Positions 32,672 through 41,809 are shown, counted from the first letter of the stretch. The stretch is 64,000 bases of DNA from Nocardia sp. NRRL S-836 (GCF_001279525.1 NZ_LGDY01000001.1:124001-188000); one strand, 5' to 3'. The notes: generated from the letters alone by a model not told the origin. A program made the numbers and translations.

Positions 32672-33877
32672 TTACAGCCGGTCGTCTGGCTGGTGCAGGG
32701 AGCGCGGCTGCTCGGCTTCCAGCTCCGGCACCGGGAAGGCGCCGGTCACCGGCCGCGGCGGGGTGCTCAGCGGGCTGGGCACCTCCTTGCGGGCCACGGC
32801 CTCGGCGGCGGCGACGGCTTCGGCGACCTTCGGGTCGGGCGCGGTGTCGAACCAGTCGGCGACCGCCGGGTCGTCCTCCTCCGGCCGCGGGCGCTGACCG
32901 GTGTCGGCGGGCGGCTCGTAGCGGAAGACACCGTCCTCGCCGGGTGCGCCGAGCATGCGGGCGAACCCTTCGAGGGCCTTGCCGTAGTCGGTCGGGATCA
33001 TCCAGACCTTGTTCGCGTCGCCCTGCGCCATCTGCGGCAGCGTCTGCAGGTACTGGTAGGCCAGCACCTCCGGGGTGGGCCGGCCGTCCTTGATCGCGGC
33101 GAAGACCTTCTCGATCGCCTTGGCCTGGCCCTGTGCCTGCAGGTAGCGGGCGGCGCGTTCACCCTGGGCGCGCAGGATCGCCGACTGCCGTTCGGCCTCC
33201 GCGGTCAGGATCGCCGCCTGCTTGGCGCCCTCGGCGGCGAGGATCTGCGACTGCTTCTGGCCCTCGGCGGTCTTGATGGAAGACTCGCGCTGGCCCTCGG
33301 CGTTGAGGATCATGGCGCGCTTCTCGCGGTCGGCGCGCATCTGCTTCTCCATCGAGTCCTGGATCGACGGCGGCGGGTCGATGGACTTGAGCTCCACCCG
33401 CGCCACCCGCAGGCCCCAGCGGCCGGTGGCCTCGTCGAGCACGCCGCGCAGCTGGCCGTTGATGTGGTCGCGGGAGGTGAGGGTCTCCTCCAGGCTCATG
33501 CCACCGACGAGGTTGCGCAGCGTGGTGATGGTGAGCTGCTCGACGCCGACGATGTAGTTGGAGATCTCGTAGACGGCGCTGCGCGGTTCGGTGACCTGGA
33601 AGTACACGACCGTGTCGATCGAGACGGTCAGGTTGTCCTGGGTGATCACCGGCTGCGGCGGGAACGACACGACCTGCTCGCGCAGGTCGATGCGGGCCCG
33701 CACCTTGTCGATGAACGGCACGATGATGTTCAGGCCGGGCGCGGCGGTGTTGCGGTAGCGGCCCAGGCGTTCGATGACTGCGGCCTGCGCCTGCGGGATG
33801 ACCAGCACCGACTTCACGGCGATGATCAGCACGAACAGGGCGATGGCGGCCGCGACCACGCCGGTGATCGGGTCCAA
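32672..33877 (-). CDS. SPFH/Band 7 membrane-microdomain protein (paraslipin type)
   Basis: This 401-residue protein has an N-terminal anchor (GVVAAAIALFVLIIAVKSVLVI). The SPFH domain (about 30-190; RLGRYRNTAAPGLNIIVPFIDKV, LREQVVSFPPQPVITQDNLTV) is followed by a long Ala/Glu/Gln coiled coil (about 195-270) and a low-complexity acidic/proline tail. The TTG at 33877 is chosen because it opens the anchor helix and GGAAG lies 9 bases upstream. It is the partner of the NfeD gene, the usual pairing; together they organise membrane domains or protein quality control. Confidence 0.92.
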   Translation of the reverse strand: MDPITGVVAAAIALFVLIIAVKSVLVIPQAQAAVIERLGRYRNTAAPGLNIIVPFIDKVRARIDLREQVVSFPPQPVITQDNLTVSIDTVVYFQVTEPRSAVYEISNYIVGVEQLTITTLRNLVGGMSLEETLTSRDHINGQLRGVLDEATGRWGLRVARVELKSIDPPPSIQDSMEKQMRADREKRAMILNAEGQRESSIKTAEGQKQSQILAAEGAKQAAILTAEAERQSAILRAQGERAARYLQAQGQAKAIEKVFAAIKDGRPTPEVLAYQYLQTLPQMAQGDANKVWMIPTDYGKALEGFARMLGAPGEDGVFRYEPPADTGQRPRPEEDDPAVADWFDTAPDPKVAEAVAAAEAVARKEVPSPLSTPPRPVTGAFPVPELEAEQPRSLHQPDDRL

Positions 33878-33903
33878 CTCGGTTCACTTCCTTCCGGGTG
33901 CGG

Positions 33904-34341
33904 CTAGACCGCGGCGATCACCACAGCCGTCGCACCCGAGATCTCGACAACGGTGACGGCGTCGCCTGCCGCGATCACGGACCCGTCCAGGGTGCGCGCG
34001 CTCCAGGTCTCGCCGCCGATCTTCACCTGCCCGCCGTGCTCGTCCACCTCGGACGTGGCGACGGCCTTGCTGCCCAGCAGCGCCTCGTGGTGCATCCGCA
34101 CGCCGGGCCCCAGCTGCAGCCGCTTGCGCAGCAGCGGACGGGCGCCCGCGATCAGACCGACCGAGGTCGCGGCGAAGACGAGCACGCTGACCAGGTCACC
34201 AGCCCCCAGTGCGGTCACCCCCGCCGCGGCCAGCGCGGCGGCGCCGAGCATGACCAGCACGAAGTCGCCGGAGAGCACCTCGGCGACGACGAGCAGTATC
34301 CCGACGATCAGCCAGATCAGCGCGGCCATGCGCCCATACAT
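33904..34341 (-). CDS. NfeD-family membrane protein
   Basis: This 145-residue protein has two or three N-terminal helices (ALIWLIVGILLVVAEVL, FVLVMLGAAALAAAGVTAL, VSVLVFAATSVGLIAG) and a C-terminal OB-fold domain (about 90-145; LLGSKAVATSEVDEHGGQVKIGGETWSARTLDG). It belongs to the short NfeD class without protease domain. ATG 34341 or 34329 is the start. It is co-oriented with and 26 bp upstream of the SPFH gene, so the two form an NfeD-SPFH operon. Confidence 0.9.
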   Translation of the reverse strand: MYGRMAALIWLIVGILLVVAEVLSGDFVLVMLGAAALAAAGVTALGAGDLVSVLVFAATSVGLIAGARPLLRKRLQLGPGVRMHHEALLGSKAVATSEVDEHGGQVKIGGETWSARTLDGSVIAAGDAVTVVEISGATAVVIAAV

Positions 34342-34418
34342 ACACCAACGGGGAGCCCGGCCGCTGAACTTCGCCGTGCTGGTGGCGTGACCGTGACGAA
34401 ACGGTCATGCCCGCGGGG

Positions 34419-35225
34419 TCAGTCCCGGGGCACGGTGACGAAGTCGATGAGCCGTTCGACCGCGCCGAGCAGGTCGGACTCGATGTCGCGGTAGCTGCCG
34501 ACCGCGCCGAGCACCCGCTGCCAGCCCTCGTAGGTCTCGCCCCAGCCCAGCCGCGCGCAGACGCCTTCCTTCCACGGCACGCCGCGCGGCACGACCGGCC
34601 ACGCCGCGATCTTCACGGCGGCGGGTTTCACGGCCTGCCAGATGTCGACGTAGGGGTGGCCGGTGACCAGGACGTTGTCGTCGCGGACCTGCTCGACGAT
34701 GCGCTGCTCCTTGGAGCCGGCGACGAGGTGGTCCACGAGCACGCCCAGGCGGCGGTGCGGGGCGGTGCCGAACTCGGCGATGCGGGCGGGCAGGTCGTCC
34801 ACGCCGTCGAGGGGTTCCACGACGATGCCCTCGACGCGCAGGTCGTGGCCCCAGACGCGTTCGACGAGCTCGGCGTCGTGCTTGCCCTCGACCCAGATGC
34901 GGCTGGCCTTGGCCGTCCGGGCGCGCAGGCCCTCCACGCGCACCGATCCCGAGGCGCTGACGCGGGGTGTGTGCGGCTGGGGTGCGGGGCGCACGAGCGT
35001 GACCGGGCGGCCGTCGACGAGGAACCCGGCGGGGGTGAGCGGGAACAGGCGGTGGCGGCCGTGGCGGTCCTCCAGCACGACGTTGCCGTGCTCGAACTTC
35101 ACGACGGCGCCGCAGAAGCCGCTGGCGGGGTCCTCGACGACGAGGCCGGGTTCGGCCGCGATCTCGGGGACCTTGCTGCGCTTCGGGGTGGACAGGACGT
35201 CGCGGCCGTAGTCGTGGGAACGCAC
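34419..35225 (-). CDS. DUF3097 family protein
   Basis: This 268-residue protein conserved in actinobacteria begins MRSHDYGRDVLSTPKRSKVPEI. It contains WVEGKHDAELVERVWGHDLRVEGIVVEPLDGVDDLPA, which looks like a TOPRIM-type fold (an acidic E and DxD-like pair). VLVDHLVAGSKEQRIVEQV and VTGHPYVDIWQAVKP follow. A nuclease or nucleic-acid role would fit TOPRIM but is not shown. No signal peptide is present. It ends 78 bp before the NfeD gene. Confidence 0.85.
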   Translation of the reverse strand: MRSHDYGRDVLSTPKRSKVPEIAAEPGLVVEDPASGFCGAVVKFEHGNVVLEDRHGRHRLFPLTPAGFLVDGRPVTLVRPAPQPHTPRVSASGSVRVEGLRARTAKASRIWVEGKHDAELVERVWGHDLRVEGIVVEPLDGVDDLPARIAEFGTAPHRRLGVLVDHLVAGSKEQRIVEQVRDDNVLVTGHPYVDIWQAVKPAAVKIAAWPVVPRGVPWKEGVCARLGWGETYEGWQRVLGAVGSYRDIESDLLGAVERLIDFVTVPRD

Positions 35226-35235
35226 GTGCCGAACC

Positions 35236-35946
35236 CTAGCCGTAGAACGGTTTGAAGGCGGTGAGCCACTCGTGGACGCGGTCGAGGTCGACGTCGGCGC
35301 CGTGCAGGTCGTAGCCGCCGTGCACGAAGTCCAGCCAGTCGACGGCCGGGTCGCCCACGCACGCCCTGGGGTCGATGGCGACGGGTCCGCGGGCGCTGTC
35401 CACGACGTTGCCGGGGTGCAGGTCGCCGTGCAGCAGCACGGCGGGGGTGTTGTCGTCGGCGAGTTTGCGGGCGCGGGCGTGTTCGGTGGCGTAGTAGGTG
35501 CCGGTGCGGCGGGTGAGGACGGTCTCGAACAGGAAGTCGACGCGGGCGCGCAGCGGCGGGAAGCCCCGGGGGTCGGCGGCGTGCAGGGCGGGGACGACGC
35601 GGGTGGGGTCGGTCGCCTCGGTGCCGGGGCGCAGCGCTTCGAGCAGCAGGGCGCCGCGGTCGAGGTCGGTGTCGAGCAGGTCGACCACCTCGGGTGTGCC
35701 GGCCCAGGCCGTGAGGGCTGTGGCCTCGTGGGCGGCGATGTCGTGGTCGGGGGTCAGCTTGAGCACCGCGGTCGTGCACAGGAACGCGGCGCCGCTGCCA
35801 CCGGGCATCGTCTTCACGACGGTGAGGTCCCAGCGTGCGGCGAGGGTGCCGACCAGGTCGGGCAGGGCGTCGATCCACGCGGTGACGGAGTCGCCGAAGC
35901 GGCGGAGAAGGCGGGCTCTGGCGGGGTCGTCGATCACCCCCGCCAC
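35236..35946 (-). CDS. Aminoglycoside phosphotransferase-like kinase
   Basis: This 236-residue APH-fold kinase has the catalytic loop LLHGDLHPGNVVDS (about 172-185) and the metal site AIDPRACVGDPAVDW (about 190-204). The N-lobe Lys is in AVLKLTPDHD and the helix-C Glu in AHEATAL. The GDP-AVDW form resembles the streptomycin 6-kinase/hydroxyurea-phosphotransferase subfamily. It may phosphorylate an aminoglycoside or another small molecule. The gene is 10 bp from the DUF3097 gene. Confidence 0.85.
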   Translation of the reverse strand: MAGVIDDPARARLLRRFGDSVTAWIDALPDLVGTLAARWDLTVVKTMPGGSGAAFLCTTAVLKLTPDHDIAAHEATALTAWAGTPEVVDLLDTDLDRGALLLEALRPGTEATDPTRVVPALHAADPRGFPPLRARVDFLFETVLTRRTGTYYATEHARARKLADDNTPAVLLHGDLHPGNVVDSARGPVAIDPRACVGDPAVDWLDFVHGGYDLHGADVDLDRVHEWLTAFKPFYG

Positions 35947-36035
35947 GCTAGCGACTGCGCCCGCACACCGCTGCGGGTTTCCCGCGCCACCCGCCGCGGG
36001 CCCGGCGGCGGCTTGCCGTGCGTGGTGTGCGCGGG

Positions 36036-37074
36036 TCAGTAGGTGACGGTGATGGCGCGGTTCGGGCCGTCGACGCGGACGCGGCCGCCGACAGGGATGA
36101 CCAGCTGCGGGTCGGTGTGGCCGAGGTCGACGTCGAACACGATCGGCGTGCCGGGCGCGTACTTGGCGAACGCCCTCAGGACGGCTTCGCGCTGCTCGCG
36201 GTGTAGACGGCGCGGTCGGCGTCGGGTCTGGCGAACGACCACGCGCGTGCGCGGCCGACGAGCACGGCGGCGAAGCGGGCGAGCAGGCCGCGTTCGCCCA
36301 TGGCGCGCAGCACGGAGAACACCTCAGCGGCGGGTGGCATCTCCTCGGAGGTCTCGAAGAACAGGACCTTGCCCTCGTAGTGCTCCGCCGGTCGGATCTC
36401 GCGGCCGGCGATGAGCAGCCAGGCCAGTACCTCCAGGCAGCCGCCCCAGGCCTCGCCCTCGACGACCCGGTCCGGCCGGTGCCGGCGCCAGCCGGTGGCG
36501 TCGTGCAGGCCGGGTTCGGCGGTGAAGGTGGCGGGGTCGTCCCAGGGCTTGCCGACGTCGCCGTAGCGGGTGGACTCGGGCAGCGCGTACTCGCCGTGGG
36601 TGAACAGGGCGGCGTGCAGCGAGTCGCGGGTGGTGGGGTGCAGGGCGCCGGGACGGCCGAGCTCGGTCATGACGCAGGCGCCGTGGTAGCCGACGATGCC
36701 GCGGTTGGCGAGCCACACGAGCAGGTCGGTGTTGTCGCTGAACCCGAAGAACGGCTTGGGGTGGGCGGTGATCAGCTCGGCGTCGAGGTGGGCAGGACCT
36801 CGATCTGGTCGTCGCCGCCGATGCTCGCGATGACGGCTTTCACGTCAGGGTCGGTGAACGCGGCGTGCAGGTCGGCGGCGCGGGCGGCCGGGGTGGCGCC
36901 CGCGGTGCGGGTGGCCGGGTACTCGACGGGGTCGAGACCGGGCTCGCGCAGACGCCGCAGGCCGAGCTCGAACGGCAGCGGGAACAGGCCCGGCAGGCCC
37001 GTCGGCGGGGACACGACCGCGACGCGGCCGCCGGGCACGGGCTTGGGCGGGTGGATCACGGGCGCGGACGTCAC
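36036..37074 (-). pseudogene. S66 LD-carboxypeptidase/MccF-like peptidase with two frameshifts
   Basis: Three consecutive frames together spell one S66 protein of about 345 residues. The first part (GTG 37074 to about 36790) ends ASIGGDDQIEVLP. Restoring one base in the GGG at 36790-36792 continues into HLDAELITAHPKPFFGFSDNT and WLANRGIVGYHGACVM. A second lost base near 36202 restores REQREAVLRAFAKYAPG up to VTY at 36036. Nucleophile (SDNT), Glu and His regions are otherwise intact. Both changes are single-base losses. The gene is either a recent pseudogene or suffers sequence errors. An intact S66 gene lies at 40462. Confidence 0.8.
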
Positions 37075-37081
37075 CGGCGGT

Positions 37082-37870
37082 TCAGAACGCGGGCCACGGG
37101 ATCGCCGGCCAGTCCCCCGAGGGTTCGGGGTAGACGCCGTCGGCGAGCAGCTTGTCGGTGCGTTCGGACACGGCGCGGACCTCCGCGCGGGTGAGGTGCT
37201 CGTGCAGCTGCTCGCCCAGCGGGCCGTCCAGTGCCGATCTGAGCCGCCGCATCGCCTCCAGCACCGGCTCCGGGAGCGGTTCGCGGGCCCAGCCCCACAG
37301 CACGGTGCGCAGCTTGGGTTCGACGTGCAGGCAGATGCCGTGGTCGACGCCGTAGACGCCGCCGTCGACGGCGTGCAGGACGTGGCCGCCCTTGCGGTCG
37401 GCGTTGTTGACCACGACGTCGAAGGCGGACATGAGCTGGATGCGCGGGTGGTCGGCGTGCACGAGCACGGCGGGGTCACCGAAGCGGTCGTGGGCGTGGA
37501 AGACGGGGATCCAGCCGGGTTTGACGTCGTCGACGCCGACGATGTCGACGAGCTCGTCCTCCTCGCGGGTGTCGACCCACAGCTGCACCATGCCCGAGCC
37601 GAACGGGCCGGGCCGCAGCACCGTGGGCGGCACGACGCCGAGCCCGGACGCGGCGGAGATCAGGTAGGTCGCGACCTCACGGCCGGCCAGGGTGCCGTCG
37701 GGGAAGTCCCACAGCGGCCGTTCGCCGCGCACGGGTTTGTAGACGCACTGCGCGTCGACGCCGTCGAGGGAGATCTTGCAGAACAGTGTCGCGTTGGAGG
37801 CGTCGACGAGCCGGCCCTCGACCTCGATGCGGCCGTGAGTGAGCAACTCGATGGCCGCGCCGACGTCCAC
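37082..37870 (-). CDS. SCO1664-family protein (PI3/4-kinase-like fold)
   Basis: This 262-residue protein conserved in actinobacteria has kinase-like landmarks: the YKPVRGERPLWDFPDGTLAGREVATYL nucleotide region, FDVVVNNADRKGGHVL (catalytic D and N) and YGVDHGICLHVEPKLRTVLWGW (DHG in place of DFG). The GTG at 37870 lies just after the DUF3090 stop. DUF3090 and SCO1664 genes are usual neighbours. Activity is not known; possibly an atypical protein or small-molecule kinase. Confidence 0.87.
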   Translation of the reverse strand: MDVGAAIELLTHGRIEVEGRLVDASNATLFCKISLDGVDAQCVYKPVRGERPLWDFPDGTLAGREVATYLISAASGLGVVPPTVLRPGPFGSGMVQLWVDTREEDELVDIVGVDDVKPGWIPVFHAHDRFGDPAVLVHADHPRIQLMSAFDVVVNNADRKGGHVLHAVDGGVYGVDHGICLHVEPKLRTVLWGWAREPLPEPVLEAMRRLRSALDGPLGEQLHEHLTRAEVRAVSERTDKLLADGVYPEPSGDWPAIPWPAF

Positions 37871-37871
37871 G

Positions 37872-38438
37872 TCAGTCCTCTTCGGTGCGGCGGTAGCCGT
37901 TTTGCCGCGGGCAGATGTGGCCGTCCGGGTCGAGCGGTTCGGCGCACAGGGGGCAGGGTTTGCGGCCGGCGTTGACGACGCGGTCGGCGCGTTCGGCGAA
38001 GGCGCGGGCGGCCGAGGGCGACAGGAAGACCCGCACGGCGTCGGGGCCTTCCTCGGTGTCGTCGAGCACGACGGCCTCGTCGACCTCCTCCTCGGAGATC
38101 GCGAGCAGCTCGATGACGACGGCCTTGGACTCGGCGTCCCAGCCCAAGCCCATCGTGCCGACGCGGAACTCCTCCTCGACGGGCACGTCGAGCGGTTCGG
38201 TGTCGAGGTCGTCGGGGGGTGCTTCCTCCGGCACGTCGGTGCCGAAGCGGCGATGCACCTCCTCCAGCAGCGAGCCGATGCGCTCGGCGAGGACCTGGAC
38301 CTGTTGCTTCTCGAGGGCGACGCTGATCAACCTGCTCTGCTCGGAGGCCTGCAGGTAGAAGATGCGGTCACCGGGCTGCCCGACGGTTCCTGCGATGAAC
38401 CGGTCGGGTGCGCGGAATACGTGAATGACGCGAGCCAT
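37872..38438 (-). CDS. DUF3090 family protein
   Basis: This 188-residue conserved actinobacterial protein starts MARVIHVFRAPDRFIAGTVGQPGDR. It has a C-terminal zinc-ribbon-like CPLCAEPLDPDGHICPRQNG. The middle is acidic (EEVDEAVVLDDTEEGPD). It is the first gene of a minus-strand operon with the SCO1664-family gene. Function is unknown; constant linkage of the two suggests a shared complex. The divergent S9 peptidase starts 78 bp away. Confidence 0.88.
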   Translation of the reverse strand: MARVIHVFRAPDRFIAGTVGQPGDRIFYLQASEQSRLISVALEKQQVQVLAERIGSLLEEVHRRFGTDVPEEAPPDDLDTEPLDVPVEEEFRVGTMGLGWDAESKAVVIELLAISEEEVDEAVVLDDTEEGPDAVRVFLSPSAARAFAERADRVVNAGRKPCPLCAEPLDPDGHICPRQNGYRRTEED

Positions 38439-38516
38439 GGCACCTAGAACCCTAGGCCACGCGGAGATCGGCGGCAGGTCCTCCCCCACCAAACACTCCG
38501 CGTATAGGGTCGGGCT

Positions 38517-40403
38517 GTGGTGAAGATCGCTTCGTACGGGACGTGGACCTCGCCGATCAGCGCCGGCGACACCTCCAAGCCGGGAGGTGGGTTCCAGTGG
38601 GCCGACCTGCACGGTGAGCAGGTGTGGTGGGCCGAGAGCCGTCCGGCGCAGGCCGGCCGGGTCGCTCTGGTGCGCGACGGGGTGGAGGTGCTGCCCGCGC
38701 CGTGGAACGCCCGCAACCGGGTGCACGAGTACGGCGGGCGGCCGTTCGTGGTGCTCGCGCCGGACCGGGTGGCGTTCACGCACTGGGACGACCAGCGCGT
38801 GTACGTGTTCAACCCCGACGCGCCCGAGCCCGTGCCGCTGACGCCCGAACCCGAGCGTCACCACGGCATCCGCTACGCCGACCTGTCCGCGGGCCCGGAC
38901 GGCGAGGTGTGGTGCGTGCGGGAGACGATCACCGGTGACGCGCGCACCGACGTGCGCCGCGACCTGGTGGCGATCACCGCGGACGGCCAGGTGCGGGTGC
39001 TGGGGTCCTCGCACCACTTCATGACCGGCCCGAAGATCAGCCCCGACGGCACGAAGTTCGCCTGGATCGGCTGGGACCACCCGCAGATGCCGTGGGACGG
39101 CACCGAGCTGTGCGTCGCCGACGTCGGCGAGCCGGGCCACCGGGTGCTGACCGGGTCGACCACGGAGGCGGTGTGCCAGTTCGAGTGGGAGGGCGACTCG
39201 CTGCTGGCGCTGACCGACCCGCACGGCTGGTGGAACCTGTTCCGCGTCGAGCTCGACGGCTCGCGCAAGAACCTGGCGGAGTGCGCCGAGGAGCTGGGCG
39301 GCCCGATGTGGCGGCTGGGCAACCGCTGGTTCGCCACGCTGTCGCCGGGCCGGTACCTGGTCGTGCGCTCCGGTCACCTCGCGGTGCTCGACGAGCGCAG
39401 CGCGACGGTGACCGACGTGGAGACCGACCTGCCGATGTGGGCGGCGGACCTGTCGGTGCGCGACGGGGTGGTCCTCGACGCCGCGGCGGGGCCGACCTCG
39501 GAGTTCAACGTCGTGAAGCTGGACCTGTCCAACGGTGAGATGACCTACCTGACCGGCGGTGAGGAACCGGCGGAGGCCGCGTACCTGCCGGTGCCGGTGG
39601 AACGGGTGTTCGGCGAGGTCCCCGCCTACGTCTACGCGCCGTCGAACCCGGACTTCGTTGCCCCTGAGGGCGAACTTCCGCCGTACGTGGTGCACGTGCA
39701 CGGCGGGCCGACCGGGCGGGCGCTGCCCAAGCTCGACTCCGACATCGCGTACTTCACCAGCCGCGGCATCGGTGTGGTGGCGGTCAACTACGGCGGCTCG
39801 ACCGGCTACGGCCGGGCGTTCCGGGAGCGGCTGCGCGAGCAGTGGGGCGTGGTGGACGTGGAGGACTGCGCGTTCGTGGCGCAGCAGCTGGCCAAGGAGG
39901 GCACCGCGGACCCGCAGCGGCTGGGCATCCGGGGCGGCTCGGCGGGCGGCTGGACCTCGGCTGCGTCGCTGACCTCGACGCAGGTGTACCGGTGCGGGAT
40001 GGTGGCGTTCCCGATCCTGGACCTGGCCGGGTGGACCTCGGAGGGCGGGGAGACCCACGACTTCGAGTCGCGCTACGTCGAGGGCCTGGTGGGGACGCTG
40101 CCCGAGGCGGCCGACCGCTATCGCGACCGGTCGCCGTCGAACAAGGCGCGGTCGGTGTCGGGCCCGGTGCTGCTGCTGCAGGGCCTGGAGGACGAGATCT
40201 GCCCGCCCGAGCAGGCCGACCGGTTCGCCGCGGACCTGGCCGGGTCGGGCATCCCGCACGCGTACCTGACGTTCGAGGGCGAGCAGCACGGGTTCCGCAA
40301 GGCCGAGAACATCAAGGCGGCGCTGGAGGCGGAGCTGTCGTTCTACGGGCAGGTGTTCGGGTTCGAGCCGCCGGGGGTGCCGGTGCTGGAGCTGCGGTCG
40401 TGA
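38517..40403 (+). CDS. S9 family prolyl oligopeptidase-like serine peptidase
   Basis: This 628-residue cytoplasmic enzyme has a beta-propeller N-terminal two thirds (repeats such as GPKISPDGTKFAWIGWDHP) and an alpha/beta-hydrolase catalytic domain from about residue 375. The triad is Ser in RGGSAGGWTS (about 481), Asp in QGLEDEICPP (about 555) and His in GEQHGFRK (about 588). It probably trims short peptides. TAGGGT (38505-38510) is 6 bases before GTG 38517 with no ribosome site, so a leaderless start is likely. Confidence 0.93.
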   Translation: MVKIASYGTWTSPISAGDTSKPGGGFQWADLHGEQVWWAESRPAQAGRVALVRDGVEVLPAPWNARNRVHEYGGRPFVVLAPDRVAFTHWDDQRVYVFNPDAPEPVPLTPEPERHHGIRYADLSAGPDGEVWCVRETITGDARTDVRRDLVAITADGQVRVLGSSHHFMTGPKISPDGTKFAWIGWDHPQMPWDGTELCVADVGEPGHRVLTGSTTEAVCQFEWEGDSLLALTDPHGWWNLFRVELDGSRKNLAECAEELGGPMWRLGNRWFATLSPGRYLVVRSGHLAVLDERSATVTDVETDLPMWAADLSVRDGVVLDAAAGPTSEFNVVKLDLSNGEMTYLTGGEEPAEAAYLPVPVERVFGEVPAYVYAPSNPDFVAPEGELPPYVVHVHGGPTGRALPKLDSDIAYFTSRGIGVVAVNYGGSTGYGRAFRERLREQWGVVDVEDCAFVAQQLAKEGTADPQRLGIRGGSAGGWTSAASLTSTQVYRCGMVAFPILDLAGWTSEGGETHDFESRYVEGLVGTLPEAADRYRDRSPSNKARSVSGPVLLLQGLEDEICPPEQADRFAADLAGSGIPHAYLTFEGEQHGFRKAENIKAALEAELSFYGQVFGFEPPGVPVLELRS

Positions 40404-40419
40404 GCTCCCGGTCCTGTGC

Positions 40420-40475
40420 GTGAGCGTGTTGCCGTGAGCGTGTTGTTGTGAGTGTGCTGCCGTGAGTGTGTTGTC
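40420..40475 (+). repeat. Four tandem 14-bp units that each carry a start codon
   Basis: The units are GTGAGCGTGTTGCC, GTGAGCGTGTTGTT, GTGAGTGTGCTGCC and GTGAGTGTGTTGTC (starts 40420, 40434, 40448, 40462). Each repeats the first codons of the LD-carboxypeptidase (GTG AG[CT] GTG [CT]TG). Because 14 is not a multiple of 3, successive GTGs fall in different frames. Only the last is open for the gene, and the first, although in frame, meets TGA after five codons. Confidence 0.85.
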
Positions 40476-41310
40476 GCGTGGGGACCGGGTCGCGCTGGTG
40501 TCGCCGGCCGGTCCGGCTCTCGCGCCGGTGCTCGCCGAGGGTGTGGCGGTGCTGCGGTCGTGGGGCCTGACGGTCACCACACCTGTGGTGCAGCCGTGGT
40601 CGTTGCCATACCTGGCGGGGTCGGACGCGGGGCGGGCGGCGGAGTTCGTGGACGCGTGGTGTTCGGACGTGGCGGCGGTGTTCTGCGTGCGCGGCGGGTA
40701 CGGGTGTCTGCGGATGACCGACCTGGTGCCGTGGGAGGAGCTGCCGCCGCGGGTGTTCGTGGGCTCGTCGGACGTGACGGTGCTGCACGCCGAGCTGAAC
40801 GCGGCCGGGCAGCCGACGGTGTTCGGGCCGATGCCGGGCACGCGTGACTTCGTGGCCGACCCGCTGGCGCAGCAGCGGCTGCGGCGGTTCCTGTTCGAGG
40901 GCATGTCGTCGTGGACGGCCGGGACGCCGGTGGTGCCCGGTACCGCGCGCGGGGTGCTGGTGGGCGGGAACGTGGCGCTGCTGGCGGCGGCGGTCGGCGG
41001 GCCGCGGTGGTCGGTGCCGGCCGCGGGGGCGATCGCGTTGCTGGAGGACGTCGGCGAGGAGGCCTACCGGCTGGACCGGCTGCTGACGCAGCTGCTGCGG
41101 GCGGGCTGGTTCGCGCCGGTGTCGGGGATCGTGCTCGGGTCGTGGACGGGCTGCGGTGACGTCTCCGCGGTGCTGGCGGACCGGCTGGGGCCGCTGGGGG
41201 TGCCGGTGCTGGGCGAGTTCGGGTTCGGGCACTGCCCTGGGCAGTGGACGCTGCCGCTGGGGGTCGAGGCGGTGCTCGACGCGTCGGCGGGGACGTTGAC
41301 GCTGGTCTAG
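40462..41310 (+). CDS. LD-carboxypeptidase (peptidase family S66)
   Basis: This 282-residue enzyme is of the LdcA/MccF family, which trims D-Ala from tetrapeptide stems or inactivates microcin-type nucleotides. RGDRVALVSPAGP opens the N-terminal domain, and FCVRGGYGCLRM follows. The nucleophile Ser is in FVGSSDVTVLHAEL, the Glu in LLEDVGEEAYRLDR and the His in FGFGHCPGQWTLPLG. The start is the last GTG of a four-fold repeat. No conventional ribosome site precedes it. Confidence 0.9.
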   Translation: MSVLSRGDRVALVSPAGPALAPVLAEGVAVLRSWGLTVTTPVVQPWSLPYLAGSDAGRAAEFVDAWCSDVAAVFCVRGGYGCLRMTDLVPWEELPPRVFVGSSDVTVLHAELNAAGQPTVFGPMPGTRDFVADPLAQQRLRRFLFEGMSSWTAGTPVVPGTARGVLVGGNVALLAAAVGGPRWSVPAAGAIALLEDVGEEAYRLDRLLTQLLRAGWFAPVSGIVLGSWTGCGDVSAVLADRLGPLGVPVLGEFGFGHCPGQWTLPLGVEAVLDASAGTLTLV

Positions 41311-41320
41311 GGCAGGCTCG

Positions 41321-41354
41321 CGCAGGGGTCCCCTTGGCCTTGGGATCCCCTGCG
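41321..41354 (+). terminator. Hairpin terminator after the LD-carboxypeptidase
   Basis: CGCAGGGGTCCC (41321-41332) pairs with GGGATCCCCTGCG (41342-41354) apart from one unpaired A. The loop is short and T/G-rich. It begins 11 bp after the stop codon. There is no U-tract. Confidence 0.7.
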
Positions 41355-41729
41355 TCCTATCGTACCGAGCACCACCGACAAGCACGTTCACGCACGTCAG
41401 AGGCCCTGAAGCCGCTGCAGGCGCACGGGCGGGTCGTTCACGGGGTCGGGTCCGCGTCAGCCCGAAGCGGACACACCACTGGGCGCTGCTCACACGTCTC
41501 CCCGCCGGCCTGGTTGGACCTTGCCCGGCCGGATCTTGGAGGTTGCCCGCGCGGGTTCGAGGCTCCGCACCAGTTCCTCCCGATGTGCGCGGGCGGGTCG
41601 TTCACTGCGCCGCGCGGCATCGCCGGCCGGGGAGCCGCAGGTGCTCAGCGTGCGAGGTCGCTCCCTTGCGACCGCCCCTGGCGACCGGCCACTCCGGCGG
41701 TCGCAGCCCGCCCCCAGGTCGCGGCCCGC

Positions 41730-41809
41730 CGGAGTGATCGCCCCTCGGAGTGATCGCCCCTCGGAGTGATCGCCCCTCGGAGTGGTTGCGCGGCGGAGTG
41801 TTCGCGCGG
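41730..41809 (+). repeat. Five tandem 16-bp units
   Basis: Three identical copies of CGGAGTGATCGCCCCT (41730, 41746, 41762) are followed by CGGAGTGGTTGCGCGG and CGGAGTGTTCGCGCGG. There are no spacers and no CRISPR features. The pattern is that of a minisatellite. It lies 60 bp beyond the 3' end of the Hsp18 regulator gene. Confidence 0.85.

Noticed and set aside
41730..41809. The tandem repeat as a CRISPR array
   Set aside because: The units are 16 bp with no spacers, and no cas genes are in the window.
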